Assembly (NCBI RefSeq): GCF_040396155.1
Contig: NZ_JBEBOY010000004.1
Coordinates: 62,001 to 126,000, forward strand
Origin: Tissierella praeacuta_A
Lineage (GTDB): Bacteria; Bacillota; Clostridia; Tissierellales; Tissierellaceae
Reading direction: 5' to 3'
Length of the DNA stretch: 64,000 bases
The notes below the pieces were generated by a model. The model was not told where the DNA came from. It saw only the letters and a program-made list of their open reading frames with translations, and did not search any database. Position 1 is the first letter of the stretch; the number at the start of each line of letters is the position of its first letter. Made by a program: the position numbers and the translations under genes. Shown here one piece after another: positions 36,737-46,072 of this stretch.

Positions 36737-37909
36737 ATGAAAAAATGGTTATTTACTTCTGAATCAGTAACAGAAGGGCATCCGGATAAAGTATGTGACC
36801 AGATATCCGATTCTATATTAGATGCAATACTTGAAAAAGATCCAAATGCAAGGGTTGCTTGTGAAACCACAGTAACGACTGGAATGGTACTTGTAGTAGG
36901 TGAAATCACTACAAAATGCTATGTAGATATACCTAAAATAGCAAGACATACAATAGAAGAAATAGGATATACAAGGGCAAAATATGGATTTGACTCAGAT
37001 ACTTGTGCTGTTCTTACTTCTATAAATGAGCAATCAGGTGATATTGCTATGGGAGTAGATAAGGCTTTAGAACAAAAAAATAGCTCAGATGATGCATTGG
37101 ATCTAATAGGTGCTGGAGATCAAGGTATGATGTTTGGTTATGCATGTAATGAAACACCAGAATTAATGCCATTACCTATATCCTTAGCTCATAAACTAGC
37201 TAAGAGATTATCTGATATAAGAAAAGACGGTACATTAGAATACCTAAGACCAGATGGAAAGACTCAAGTAACGGTAGAATATCACAATGATAAACCTGTT
37301 AGAATAGAAAATGTTGTAGTATCTACTCAACATAGCCAAGATGTAGAACTTGAAACAATTAGAGAAGAGATAATTAAACATGTAATAATGGAAATAATAC
37401 CAAAAGAGTTATTGGATGAAAATACAAAGTATTATGTAAATCCTACAGGCAGATTTGTAATAGGTGGTCCTATGGGTGATGCAGGATTAACAGGAAGAAA
37501 AATAATAGTAGATACCTATGGAGGCTTTGCAAGACATGGAGGAGGAGCATTCTCAGGAAAAGATCCAACAAAAGTAGATAGATCTGCTGCATATGCTGCA
37601 AGATATGTAGCTAAAAATATAGTAGCAGCAGGATTAGCAGATAAATGTGAAGTTGGATTGGCATATGCCATAGGAGTAGCAAGACCATTATCTATATATG
37701 TAGATACCTTTGGCACAGGAAAGATATCTGATACAGAAATTCAAGAATTAGTCAATAAACATTTTGATCTAAGACCAGCAGCTATTATAAGAGATTTAGA
37801 CCTAAGAAGGCCGATCTATAAACAAATAGCGGCATATGGACATTTCGGCAGAGAAGATTTAGATTTACCATGGGAAAAAATAGATAAAGCTGATTTATTG
37901 AGGGGTTAA
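36737..37909 (+). CDS. metK: S-adenosylmethionine synthetase
   Basis: MetK makes SAM from methionine and ATP. The 390-aa protein has FTSESVTEGHPDKVCDQISD (ATP and Mg site) at its start, the hexapeptide GAGDQGMMFG, and the P-loop-like GGGAFSGKDPTKVDRSAAY. ATG 36737 follows AAAAGGAGGAAG; the ATG at 36707 would precede that ribosome site. It is controlled by the SAM riboswitch just upstream, closing a feedback loop. Confidence 0.98.
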   Translation: MKKWLFTSESVTEGHPDKVCDQISDSILDAILEKDPNARVACETTVTTGMVLVVGEITTKCYVDIPKIARHTIEEIGYTRAKYGFDSDTCAVLTSINEQSGDIAMGVDKALEQKNSSDDALDLIGAGDQGMMFGYACNETPELMPLPISLAHKLAKRLSDIRKDGTLEYLRPDGKTQVTVEYHNDKPVRIENVVVSTQHSQDVELETIREEIIKHVIMEIIPKELLDENTKYYVNPTGRFVIGGPMGDAGLTGRKIIVDTYGGFARHGGGAFSGKDPTKVDRSAAYAARYVAKNIVAAGLADKCEVGLAYAIGVARPLSIYVDTFGTGKISDTEIQELVNKHFDLRPAAIIRDLDLRRPIYKQIAAYGHFGREDLDLPWEKIDKADLLRG

Positions 37910-37931
37910 TTCCCTCAATAAATCTCCAATG

Positions 37932-38037
37932 CACAATTAATAGTTAACAATTAACAATGAGAAACAATAAGAACAAATTGACCAATTAGTTTTTTAATTT
38001 TTTTAATTGTTAATTGTTCTTTGTTAATTGTCAATTG
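37932..38037. repeat. Intergenic imperfect inverted-repeat element, copy C
   Basis: The left end CACAATTAATAGTTAACAATT and right end TTGTTAATTGTCAATTG are imperfect complements, and the interior has AACAATGAGAAACAAT. It fills the space between metK and recD2 and ends 20 bp before the recD2 start. It shares ends with copies A and B. Confidence 0.6.
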
Positions 38038-38056
38038 AAAAACAGGAGTGAAATAA

Positions 38057-40279
38057 ATGTTAACTTTAGAGGGTGTAATAGAGGAAATAAGATTTAGAAA
38101 TGAGGCTAATGGCTATACAGTTGCAAAGCTTAATACATCTGATGGACCAGTTACCATAGTAGGTAATACCCCTTTCATAAATCTAGAGGAAACTGTAAAA
38201 GTAGAGGGGGAATGGATTTATCATCCTACCTATGGAGAACAATTATCTTTTACAAGTATCTCTACAGTAGTGCCATCGACGCTGAAAGGAATAGAGAATT
38301 ATCTATCATCTGGCTTAATTCCTCATATTGGACCTAAAACAGCTAAGAAAATAGTAGAAAAATTCGGATTAGATTCACTGGAAATTATACAATATAATCC
38401 TGAAAGATTAAAGGAAATTCCAGGAATAGGTGAAAAAAAGCTGGAAAGAATAGTAGAGGCCTACGCAGAGCAAAGAGAACTTAGAGATATAATGGTATTT
38501 TTGCAAGGCTATGGTATTACTGTTAATTATGGAATAAAAATATATAAAAAATATGGTAAAGATACAATAAATATAATTAGTGAAAACCCCTATAGACTCT
38601 CTGAAGATATTTATGGAATAGGATTTAAAACTGCAGATAAAATAGCATATAAAATGGGTATAAGTAAAGAGTCCCAATATAGAATAGAAGCAGGCATAAA
38701 ATATATTATAATGGAATTTGCAGGAAATGGTCATTGTTATGTACCAAAGAAAGAGTTAATAACTAGTGTATCTAAATTATTAGAAACAGAAGACAACCTA
38801 ATAGAGGAAGGAATAAGAAATCTAGGACTTAGGGGAAATATTCATTTGATTCCAGATGATGAGGATACCCTTGTATATTATACTCCATTTCATATAGCGG
38901 AAAATAATGTTAGTAAAAAGCTAGTAGAGCTATCACAAGTCAAATTAGAAGAAGTAGAAATAGATGTAGAAAAAGAAATAGAAAGAATAGAGGAAGAGGA
39001 CAAAATTACATTTGCTGAGAAACAGATTTTAGCCATAAAGGAGTCCCTAGAAAATGGGCTAGTGGTTGTTACTGGTGGTCCAGGTACAGGAAAGACCACT
39101 ACTATTAATGCCATAATAAAAATCTGCGAAGATTTGAAACTATCAGTAATCCTTGCGGCCCCAACAGGTAGAGCAGCAAAAAGGATGACTGAAACAACAG
39201 GAAGAGAAGCAAAAACCATACATAGATTGTTAGAGTATTCCTTTATGGAAGAAGAATCTATGGCATTTGGAAGAGATGAGGACAGTCCCATAGATGCAGA
39301 TTTAATAATTATAGACGAATCTTCTATGATAGATATTTTACTTATGAACTCCCTTCTAAAAGCTATAAATCCAGGAACACGTGTAGTTTTAGTCGGAGAT
39401 ATAGACCAATTACCATCAGTAGGTGCAGGAAATGTATTAAAGGATATTATTGAATCAGGAGTAATTAAGGTTGTTAGACTAGATGAGATATTTAGACAAT
39501 CTGAGGAAAGTATGATAATAGTCAATGCCCATAGGATAAATAAAGGTGAAGAACCTATTTTAAATAAAAAAGATAAGGATTTCTTTTTCTTAACTAGAAG
39601 AAATGGTGATGGGATATTAGATACCGTATTAGAACTTTGTCTCGAAAGACTTCCTAGTTTTTATGGAGTAGACAAACTAAGAGATATTCAAGTTTTGACT
39701 CCTATGAAAAAAGGTGATGTAGGTATCAACTCATTGAATAAGCATTTACAATCTGTTCTAAATCCAGAAGATAAATCAAAGGAAGAAAAAACAGTAGGAG
39801 ATGATATATTCCGAGTTGGAGATAAGGTAATGCAAATAAAAAACAACTATACAACTGAATGGAAAATAGTGAGAGATGGTATGGAAATAAACAACGGTGA
39901 GGGAATCTTTAATGGGGATTTTGGTTTTATCATAGATATAGATGAAGAAGATAGGATGATGAAAGTCTTATTTGATGATGAAAAGGAGGTGGAATACGAG
40001 TTTAATCAATTAGACGAATTAAAACTAGCCTATGCTACAACAGTACATAAATCTCAAGGATCTGAATTTCCAATAGTTGTTATGCCAATTAGCTGGGGAC
40101 CTCCAATGCTTCTAACTCGTAACTTATTATATACTGCAATTACTAGAGCTAAAAATTTGGTAGTATTAGTAGGGGAAGAAAGATACTTATCTATGATGAT
40201 AAAAAATAATAGAATAACAAAAAGATATTCTGCATTAGATAAGAAGATTAGAAATTATATATCTGTATTTATGAGGTGA
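38057..40279 (+). CDS. recD2: RecD2-type 5'-3' DNA helicase
   Basis: This superfamily 1B helicase without RecBC partners is involved in repair and fork stability. The 740-aa protein has an N-terminal OB-like region, helix-hairpin-helix repeats (about residues 85-200, for example LKEIPGIGEKKLERI and DIYGIGFKTADKIAYKMG) that mark RecD2, then the helicase core. Motif I is VVTGGPGTGKTTTINAI, motif II LIIIDESSMID, motif III LVGDIDQLPSVGAG, and motifs V-VI include ATTVHKSQGSEFP and LLYTAITRAK. AGGAGTGA precedes ATG 38057. The gene overlaps or abuts comF. Confidence 0.96.
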   Translation: MLTLEGVIEEIRFRNEANGYTVAKLNTSDGPVTIVGNTPFINLEETVKVEGEWIYHPTYGEQLSFTSISTVVPSTLKGIENYLSSGLIPHIGPKTAKKIVEKFGLDSLEIIQYNPERLKEIPGIGEKKLERIVEAYAEQRELRDIMVFLQGYGITVNYGIKIYKKYGKDTINIISENPYRLSEDIYGIGFKTADKIAYKMGISKESQYRIEAGIKYIIMEFAGNGHCYVPKKELITSVSKLLETEDNLIEEGIRNLGLRGNIHLIPDDEDTLVYYTPFHIAENNVSKKLVELSQVKLEEVEIDVEKEIERIEEEDKITFAEKQILAIKESLENGLVVVTGGPGTGKTTTINAIIKICEDLKLSVILAAPTGRAAKRMTETTGREAKTIHRLLEYSFMEEESMAFGRDEDSPIDADLIIIDESSMIDILLMNSLLKAINPGTRVVLVGDIDQLPSVGAGNVLKDIIESGVIKVVRLDEIFRQSEESMIIVNAHRINKGEEPILNKKDKDFFFLTRRNGDGILDTVLELCLERLPSFYGVDKLRDIQVLTPMKKGDVGINSLNKHLQSVLNPEDKSKEEKTVGDDIFRVGDKVMQIKNNYTTEWKIVRDGMEINNGEGIFNGDFGFIIDIDEEDRMMKVLFDDEKEVEYEFNQLDELKLAYATTVHKSQGSEFPIVVMPISWGPPMLLTRNLLYTAITRAKNLVVLVGEERYLSMMIKNNRITKRYSALDKKIRNYISVFMR

Positions 40280-40284
40280 TAAAA

Positions 40285-40941
40285 TTGCTTCAAACTTTAA
40301 ATAGTTTACTTTTCCCAACAAAACATATCTGCCTTTTTTGTAAAGAAAAAACTGGAAATGCCGAAGGTATATGTAAGGACTGCTATGGAAATTTAGAAAT
40401 ACTAAATAGGGAGATTGAAATGAATTCTCCCTACATTAAGAAGATATATTATTCACTTTCATACAATAGATTTACTAGAGAAATGATTAAGAATTATAAA
40501 TATAACGGAAAAAACTATTTTTATAAACCATTTGGATTAATTATGGTTAAGACCATAAAAAACAAAAATATAGATAAAAACATAGATGGAGTTATTTATG
40601 TTCCAGTCCATAGAAGAAAGGAAGCTTTAAGAGGTTATAATCAGGCGGAGTTATTGGCAAGGTACATATCAGAGAATTTAAATAAGCCTTTATTATGTAA
40701 TAATTTAATAAAGATAAAATGGACAAAGGAACAAAGTCACTCAAATAAAATTGATAGAATGATAAATTTAAAAAACTCATTTCAAATAAGAAATGCAAAT
40801 CTTATAGAAGGTAAAAAACTCCTTCTAGTAGACGATATTATAACTACAGGAGCGACTATGGAGGAGTGCAGTAAGGTTCTTATAAATGCTGGAGCCAAGG
40901 AAATAATTGGGCTTGCTTTGACATCAAGTAAAAATAATTAA
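40285..40941 (+). CDS. comF: ComF-family phosphoribosyltransferase-like protein
   Basis: ComF proteins are linked to DNA uptake in competent bacteria; the exact activity is unclear. The 218-aa protein has an N-terminal zinc-binding set (CLFC and CKDC, residues about 16-35) and a PRTase domain with LLLVDDIITTGATMEEC near the C-terminus. RGYNQAELLA is another family motif. I chose TTG 40285, six bases from GAGGTGA; the GTG at 40276 overlaps that site and the end of recD2. It heads the comF-yvyF pair upstream of the flagellar genes as in B. subtilis. Confidence 0.9.
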   Translation: MLQTLNSLLFPTKHICLFCKEKTGNAEGICKDCYGNLEILNREIEMNSPYIKKIYYSLSYNRFTREMIKNYKYNGKNYFYKPFGLIMVKTIKNKNIDKNIDGVIYVPVHRRKEALRGYNQAELLARYISENLNKPLLCNNLIKIKWTKEQSHSNKIDRMINLKNSFQIRNANLIEGKKLLLVDDIITTGATMEECSKVLINAGAKEIIGLALTSSKNN

Positions 40942-40954
40942 GGGATGTGAAATT

Positions 40955-41371
40955 ATGAACATAAGAAATTGTACAAGATGTGGAAAAATCTATAACTATG
41001 ATGGATTTAAAATATGTTTTAACTGTAGGAAAGATGATGAAAAGGATTTTCAGAAAGTAAAAGGGTATTTATATGAATATCCAGGAGCGAATATTGTAGA
41101 AGTTGAAGAAGCAACAGGTGTAGAAACAAGTAAGATAATAGGTTATTTAAAGGAAGGAAGACTAGAAGTAGCTGATGGAAGCAATCTGATATTGGAATGT
41201 GAGAAATGCGGAGCAAGTATTAAAACTGGAAGATTTTGTGATAAATGTACAAATGAACTTCAAAGGGAATTAGGGCAGGTAGTTGATTCTGCAAGATCTA
41301 ATAAAACCACAATAGATAGGAAAAAGGAAGAAAAATTCAGATTAGTAGATAGATATGAAAAAAAGAGATAA
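40955..41371 (+). CDS. yvyF: YvyF-like flagellar operon protein
   Basis: This 138-aa protein has two zinc-ribbon-type cysteine pairs at each end: CTRCGKIYNYDGFKICFNC (residues 6-24) and CEKCGASIKTGRFCDKC (about 86-102). Between them is a winged-helix-like segment (VEEATGVETSKIIGYLKEGR). It matches the flagellar operon protein family (YvyF/TIGR03826) located between comF and flgM. Function is unclear; it has been discussed as a regulator. It ends directly before the combined terminator and sigma-D promoter of flgM. Confidence 0.88.
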   Translation: MNIRNCTRCGKIYNYDGFKICFNCRKDDEKDFQKVKGYLYEYPGANIVEVEEATGVETSKIIGYLKEGRLEVADGSNLILECEKCGASIKTGRFCDKCTNELQRELGQVVDSARSNKTTIDRKKEEKFRLVDRYEKKR

Positions 41372-41376
41372 AAAAT

Positions 41377-41403
41377 TAAAGAAACACCCCATCTTACCGA
41401 TAA
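41377..41403 (+). promoter_or_regulatory. Sigma-D promoter of the flgM-flgN-flgK-flgL operon
   Basis: TAAA (41377-41380), 15 bp, ACCGATAA (41396-41403). Predicted +1 is near 41410, only about 25 nt before the flgM start. The promoter sits inside the terminator-like hairpin at 41382-41431. Confidence 0.85.
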
Positions 41404-41434
41404 TAATATTGAATAGGTAAGAGGGGTGTTTTTT
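41382..41434 (+). terminator. Readthrough terminator whose 3' arm contains the flgM ribosome site
   Basis: AAACACCCC (41382-41390) pairs with GGGGTGTTT (41423-41431), and CTTACC (41393-41398) with GGTAAG (41416-41421), followed by TTTTTT to 41434. The AGAGGGGTG of the right arm is the only ribosome site for ATG 41435. A transcript from yvyF would form the hairpin; one from the sigma-D promoter would lack the left arm. Confidence 0.8.
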
Positions 41435-41719
41435 ATGAGAATAAATAAATTGGATAATATTTTCCAAGTTTACAACAAAAATTCAGGGGGAAAGAAAGTT
41501 AAATCAGATAATAAAGTAAATGACACAGATAAAATTAAAATATCTGAGAAGGCAATGGAGTATCAATATGCCTTACAAAAAATTAAAGATGTAGAAGATA
41601 TACGTATGGATAAAGTTGAAAATATAAAACAACAAGTTCAATCAGGGTCTTATCATGTAGATGGGAAGAAAATAGCTGAAAAAATAATTGAATCTGTTAA
41701 TTTTGACAAAAAAATTTAG
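41435..41719 (+). CDS. flgM: Anti-sigma-28 factor FlgM
   Basis: FlgM binds sigma-D until hook completion, then is exported or degraded. The 94-aa protein has a flexible N-terminal half (NIFQVYNKNSGGKKVKSD) and a C-terminal helical binding region (DKIKISEKAMEYQYALQKIK, then the terminal GSYHVDGKKIAEKIIES), the family pattern. ATG 41435 abuts the T-run of the hairpin; its ribosome site is AGAGGGGTG. Since its own promoter is sigma-D type, it forms a negative feedback loop. Confidence 0.92.
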   Translation: MRINKLDNIFQVYNKNSGGKKVKSDNKVNDTDKIKISEKAMEYQYALQKIKDVEDIRMDKVENIKQQVQSGSYHVDGKKIAEKIIESVNFDKKI

Positions 41720-41734
41720 TGGTCGGTGATAAAA

Positions 41735-42202
41735 ATGACTTTTGGTGAAGAATTAGTATTAGTCTTAGAAAAAGAATTGGATATTTTAATGAAGTTAAAA
41801 GAACTTTCTTTTAGCAAAACAGATATGATTGTAGATAATCATATCCATGAGTTAGAACAAACTACAAAAGATGAAGAAAATCTAATAAATGAAATGGCCA
41901 CTTTAGAAGAAGCAAGAGAAAAACTTTTAGATACTTGGGGGATAGCTATAAATACCCCCATTTCTAATATTATAGAAAATCTACCAGAAAATAATGAAAG
42001 CTTAATAACTATTGTAGATAAAATGCATGACGAAATGGAAGAACTTTCACTTAGAAATAAATTGAATAACGATCTAATAAAACAAAATCTAGATTGGATT
42101 GATTTTAATATGAATTTCATTACTAGCACCAATATAGAACCAGGATATGGTGATGAAAATAAGAAATCCAGTAGAAATCATATTTTTGATAGGAAGGTGT
42201 AA
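41735..42202 (+). CDS. flgN: FlgN-family chaperone for hook-associated proteins
   Basis: FlgN is a cytosolic, mostly helical export chaperone for FlgK and FlgL. The 155-aa protein has the family helical N-terminus (LVLVLEKELDILMKLKELSFSK read in two parts) and a heptad-rich middle with the typical DNHIHELEQTTKDEENLI segment. Primary sequence similarity in this family is low, so position between flgM and flgK is important evidence. ATG 41735 follows GGTGATAAAA. The next gene is 3 nt downstream. Confidence 0.88.
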   Translation: MTFGEELVLVLEKELDILMKLKELSFSKTDMIVDNHIHELEQTTKDEENLINEMATLEEAREKLLDTWGIAINTPISNIIENLPENNESLITIVDKMHDEMEELSLRNKLNNDLIKQNLDWIDFNMNFITSTNIEPGYGDENKKSSRNHIFDRKV

Positions 42203-42204
42203 AA

Positions 42205-43605
42205 ATGGGATTTGGAGGTCTATATATTTCAATATCAGGATTACAAGCATCAAGGATGTCCTTAGATACGATTTCACATAATATATCTAATGCAAATAAT
42301 CCAAATTATGTAAGACAATCAGCAATGCATACAAATAATTCATATACAAAATCTGCAGATGGGAGATTGGAAACTGGTACAGGAGTTAATGTGCAACAAG
42401 TTAGACAAATAAGAGATGAATTTTTAGATATGAAAGTAAGGCGAGAAGTATCCACATTTGGATATCATTATGCTAAGTCCCAAATCCTTGAGGATGTAGA
42501 GGGTGTATTTAATGAAATAAGTAAAGACGAAAATGGTCTGCAAAAGATAATGAATGATTTTTGGGAAAATTGGAATGAACTTTCTAAAGAGGCAGATAGT
42601 TTGCCAATAAGAGGTCTAGTACATGAATCATCTGTTGCATTTACAGATACTGTAAATCATATATCAAGACAACTTAGTGATATAAGACAGAACTTAAATA
42701 AGGAAATTCTTGCTAAGGTTGACGAAGTAAATAGTATATTAAATGGAATTGGAGAATTAAATAAGAGTATTAAATTAGTAGAAGGGGAAAACAGCAGAAT
42801 AAAGGCTAATGATTTCAGAGATGAAAGAAATGCACTATTAGATAGATTATCAGAACTAATACCTATTAAGTCCTATGAAAATAACTTTGGAGAGATTGTA
42901 GTATCTCTACAAGGAAGAGACTTAATAAATGGAAATTATATTAGTACAATAGATGTAAAAAATGATGGTAGTGGGTTGGGACATATATATTGGAAAAATT
43001 CAAATGAAAAAATAGAGATAGATGGACAAGGTGAATTAGCAGGACTTATAGATGTAAGAGATACTTCTATGGTAGAGTATATGAATAGATTAGATACATT
43101 AGTAAATACATTTGCAGAGAAGATAAATGACTTACACAAAACTGGAGTTGATTTAGAGGGAAATTCTGGAGAGGATTTTTTCGTAGGATCAAATGGAGTA
43201 ATCACTGCAGCTAATATAAAAGTAAATCAAGACCTTGCAAATTTCAATAAAATAGCAGTATCAAAAACCGGTGCCAAAGGTGATGGAGAAATAGCAAAGG
43301 AAATCTGTAAAATTAGGGATGATAATAGCTTGTATGGAGATAAAAAGATAGAAGGATATTACCGAGATATAATACTTCAATTAGGTATAGAAAGACAAGC
43401 TTCCGAATCCATAGTGAATAATCAAGGATTTTTAATTAAGGATATAGATGATAAAAGAAAAAGTATATCAGCAGTATCTTTAGATGAGGAAATGGCAGAT
43501 ATGATAAAGTTTCAACATTCATATTCAGCAAATTCCAGAGTGATAAATGCAATTGACGAGATGATAGAAACAGTTGTAAATAGAGTAGGATTAGTGGGGA
43601 GGTAG
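42205..43605 (+). CDS. flgK: Flagellar hook-associated protein 1 (FlgK), first paralogue
   Basis: HAP1 forms the junction between hook and filament. The 466-aa product has the D0 N-terminus LDTISHNISNANNPNYVRQ and the C-terminal ISAVSLDEEMADMIKFQHSYSANSRVI, the FlgK signature. GAAGGTGTAAAA precedes ATG 42205. A second, diverged FlgK follows after 5 nt. In most bacteria there is one FlgK; the first copy is the one that follows flgN, the usual place. Confidence 0.9.
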   Translation: MGFGGLYISISGLQASRMSLDTISHNISNANNPNYVRQSAMHTNNSYTKSADGRLETGTGVNVQQVRQIRDEFLDMKVRREVSTFGYHYAKSQILEDVEGVFNEISKDENGLQKIMNDFWENWNELSKEADSLPIRGLVHESSVAFTDTVNHISRQLSDIRQNLNKEILAKVDEVNSILNGIGELNKSIKLVEGENSRIKANDFRDERNALLDRLSELIPIKSYENNFGEIVVSLQGRDLINGNYISTIDVKNDGSGLGHIYWKNSNEKIEIDGQGELAGLIDVRDTSMVEYMNRLDTLVNTFAEKINDLHKTGVDLEGNSGEDFFVGSNGVITAANIKVNQDLANFNKIAVSKTGAKGDGEIAKEICKIRDDNSLYGDKKIEGYYRDIILQLGIERQASESIVNNQGFLIKDIDDKRKSISAVSLDEEMADMIKFQHSYSANSRVINAIDEMIETVVNRVGLVGR

Positions 43606-43610
43606 AATAA

Positions 43611-45053
43611 ATGTTTTTTGGATTTAATTCAGCAGTAAGAGGGCTTCTTGCATCACAGAGAGCTTTATATACTACAAATCATAATATAGATAATGCGAAT
43701 ACTAAGGGATATTCAAGACAGCAAGTAGACCAAAGAGCCACAAATCCATATAAAATGCCGGGCATAGGCTTTTTAGGAACTGGTACAGAAATATATAATG
43801 TTGAAAGAGTAAGGGATTCTTTTGTAGATTTTAAATATTGGAATGAAACAGCTCCTAAGGGAGAATGGGAAGTAAAGCAAACTTCATTAACAGAAATGGA
43901 AAAATTAATGGGTGAACCATCTAATAATAGTTTTAGAAAATATATGGATGATTTCTATAGAAGTTTAGATGAAATGAGTAAAAATCCTAAAGATGTATCA
44001 TTTAGAGAACCTGTACGTGAAAATGCAATGGCTCTAACAAAACATATTAATGAAACAGCAAAGAGATTACAGGATATGAAAAAGGAAACCGAATATGAAA
44101 TAGAAACAAAAGTAAGATATGTAAATAATCTAAGTGATCAAATAGCAAGGTTAAATAGACAAATATATTCATCAGAAATAGATGGCAAACCTGCCAATGA
44201 TTTAAGAGATAAAAGGGAACTACTAGTAGATGAAATGTCCAAGATTGTAAATGTAAAGGTTAATGAATCCCCTGATGGAAAATATAATGTTTCTGTTGGA
44301 GGTATATCCATAGTAAGTCATACAGATACAAATGAAATGTCACTTAAAGTTACAAATGTTGGCGGCAAAGACACTTATACAATTCATTGGGAAAATGGTG
44401 GAGAAGCAAATATTAAATCTGGAGAATTAAAGGGACTATTGGATATGATTCAGGGAGATGGAGAATTAAATACCTATAGAGGTATACCATATTATATGAA
44501 ACAACTTGATGAATTTGCAAAGGGATTTGCAGATAAATTTAATGAAGTGCATGAAGCTGGATATGGTGTAGGCAGTACTACTAATGGAATAAGTTTTTTT
44601 GTAGGAGCCAATAATGATCCTGATAATATAACTGCTGCAACTTTAACTCTATCTGATGAAGTACTTAGTGATATAGAAAACATAGCAGCTGCAGGTAAAT
44701 CAGGTGGAGATGCTGAAGATAATAGAAACCTTATGGAACTAATAAAGCAAAGGGAAGACAAGAATTTCTTCTCAGGTTCAGTATCACAAGGAACTCCGGA
44801 TGATTTTATTAAATCCATGCTTTCTTCTATGGCGGTTGATAGTCTTCAAGCTCAGAGACTATATAAATCTCAAAATGCGCTGCAACAAAATATAGCAACA
44901 AAACGTCAATCTATATCAGGTGTAGACTTAGATGAAGAAATGGCAGATATGATAAGATTTCAACATGTATATGTGGCATCATCAAAGATGATATCCACTA
45001 TGGATGCCATAATAGATATAACTGTAAATAGATTAGGATTAGTTGGAAGATAA
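43611..45053 (+). CDS. flgK: Flagellar hook-associated protein 1 (FlgK), second paralogue
   Basis: This 480-aa protein has the same end motifs as the gene before it: YTTNHNIDNANTKGYSRQQV near the start and ISGVDLDEEMADMIRFQHVYVASSK near the end. The two proteins are clearly homologous at both D0 ends and diverge in the middle, so this is a tandem paralogue and not a split gene. ATG 43611 follows GGGGAGG. Both are intact. Whether both are junction proteins or one has a distinct cap-junction role is unknown. Confidence 0.88.
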   Translation: MFFGFNSAVRGLLASQRALYTTNHNIDNANTKGYSRQQVDQRATNPYKMPGIGFLGTGTEIYNVERVRDSFVDFKYWNETAPKGEWEVKQTSLTEMEKLMGEPSNNSFRKYMDDFYRSLDEMSKNPKDVSFREPVRENAMALTKHINETAKRLQDMKKETEYEIETKVRYVNNLSDQIARLNRQIYSSEIDGKPANDLRDKRELLVDEMSKIVNVKVNESPDGKYNVSVGGISIVSHTDTNEMSLKVTNVGGKDTYTIHWENGGEANIKSGELKGLLDMIQGDGELNTYRGIPYYMKQLDEFAKGFADKFNEVHEAGYGVGSTTNGISFFVGANNDPDNITAATLTLSDEVLSDIENIAAAGKSGGDAEDNRNLMELIKQREDKNFFSGSVSQGTPDDFIKSMLSSMAVDSLQAQRLYKSQNALQQNIATKRQSISGVDLDEEMADMIRFQHVYVASSKMISTMDAIIDITVNRLGLVGR

Positions 45054-45083
45054 TAAAAAGCTAATAATGAAGAGGTGAAACTA

Positions 45084-46040
45084 TTGAGAATAACAAATAA
45101 TATGCTTGTAAGCAATATGACATATAATCTAAATAATACTTTACAGAGATTGGAAAGGCTACAATATGAGGCATATGAAGGAAAAAAGTTTAGAGTTCCA
45201 TCTGATGATCCAATAGGAGCTAGTAAATCATTAAAATTTAATACAGATATTTCAAAACTAGAACAGTATGTTAGAAATACGAAGGATGCCACTACATGGA
45301 TGAAGGAAACTGAGTCTGCTCTAAAGGAAATCAATGAAGTGCTTCATAGAGCGAATGAGTTAACAGTGCAAGCAGCAAATGGACCTAATAATGAGGATTT
45401 AGATAAAATAAGAGATGAAATAAAAGAATTAAAAAGCCATTTAATCCAAATAGGTAATTCAACCTATGCAGGAAGGTCATTATTTACAGGATTTAAAACA
45501 GATAAGGAATTGTTGGACGAGAATGGAAAATATAAGGTGGATTTAAAGAATGATGAAGTATTTGTGTACAATGTAGGAGTAGCAGAAACGGTAAAGGTAA
45601 ATACTTTAGGGAATAAGGTTTTTGGAAAAGCTGAGTATGATGCGACTAATAATGAAATTATTGGTGGACCAGGATATATAGATGAAATAACAGGAAATAC
45701 AGATGAAACATATTTAATATCTGTATTTAGTCAGTTAGAAAAAGCTTTGGAAGATAAAGACAAAGATAAAATCCAAGAAGCCTTAGGAAATATAAAGGAC
45801 TGTAGAGATCAAATATTATCAGTTACATCAGAAATAGGGGCTAAAGTAAATAGGCTAGAGCTTACTAAAAATAAACTGGAAACTCAAGTTGTAAATGTGA
45901 AGGAGTTACTATCATTTAATGAGGATGTTAGCTTACCTGAAGCATATATGAAATTAGCTATAGAGGAAAATGTATATAGAGCAAGCTTATCAATAGGGTC
46001 AAGAATAATACAACCAAGTCTAATGGACTTTTTAAGATAA
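45084..46040 (+). CDS. flgL: Flagellar hook-associated protein 3 (FlgL)
   Basis: HAP3 is the second junction protein next to flagellin. The 318-aa product begins MRITNNMLVSNM and contains KKFRVPSDDPIGASKSLKF, the flagellin-like N-terminal D0/D1 signature, and ends with RASLSIGSRIIQPSLMDFL, like the family. TTG 45084 is chosen since AGAGGTGA lies six bases upstream and the protein then starts as homologues do; GTG 45075 overlaps the ribosome site. It is the last gene of the sigma-D operon before a terminator. Confidence 0.92.
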   Translation: MRITNNMLVSNMTYNLNNTLQRLERLQYEAYEGKKFRVPSDDPIGASKSLKFNTDISKLEQYVRNTKDATTWMKETESALKEINEVLHRANELTVQAANGPNNEDLDKIRDEIKELKSHLIQIGNSTYAGRSLFTGFKTDKELLDENGKYKVDLKNDEVFVYNVGVAETVKVNTLGNKVFGKAEYDATNNEIIGGPGYIDEITGNTDETYLISVFSQLEKALEDKDKDKIQEALGNIKDCRDQILSVTSEIGAKVNRLELTKNKLETQVVNVKELLSFNEDVSLPEAYMKLAIEENVYRASLSIGSRIIQPSLMDFLR

Positions 46041-46045
46041 TCATA

Positions 46046-46072
46046 CAGGCGTACCTTTGGTCGCCTATTTTT
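46046..46072 (+). terminator. Terminator after flgL
   Basis: AGGCGTACC pairs with GGTCGCCT (one bulged T) around TTT, followed by ATTTTTTT. fliW therefore needs its own promoter; an AT-rich stretch with TATAAT-like sequences lies at 46127-46142. Confidence 0.8.

Noticed and set aside
38890..39525. Long antisense open frame (211 codons) inside recD2
   Set aside because: It is Ser/Ile-rich, the usual shadow of an AT-rich coding strand, and recD2 motifs cover the other strand fully. Similar shadows in prfA, atpD, flgK and others were dropped for the same reason.
43605..43611. Two flgK genes as a single gene split by a frameshift
   Set aside because: Each has its own ribosome site and complete N- and C-terminal D0 motifs, so they are paralogues.
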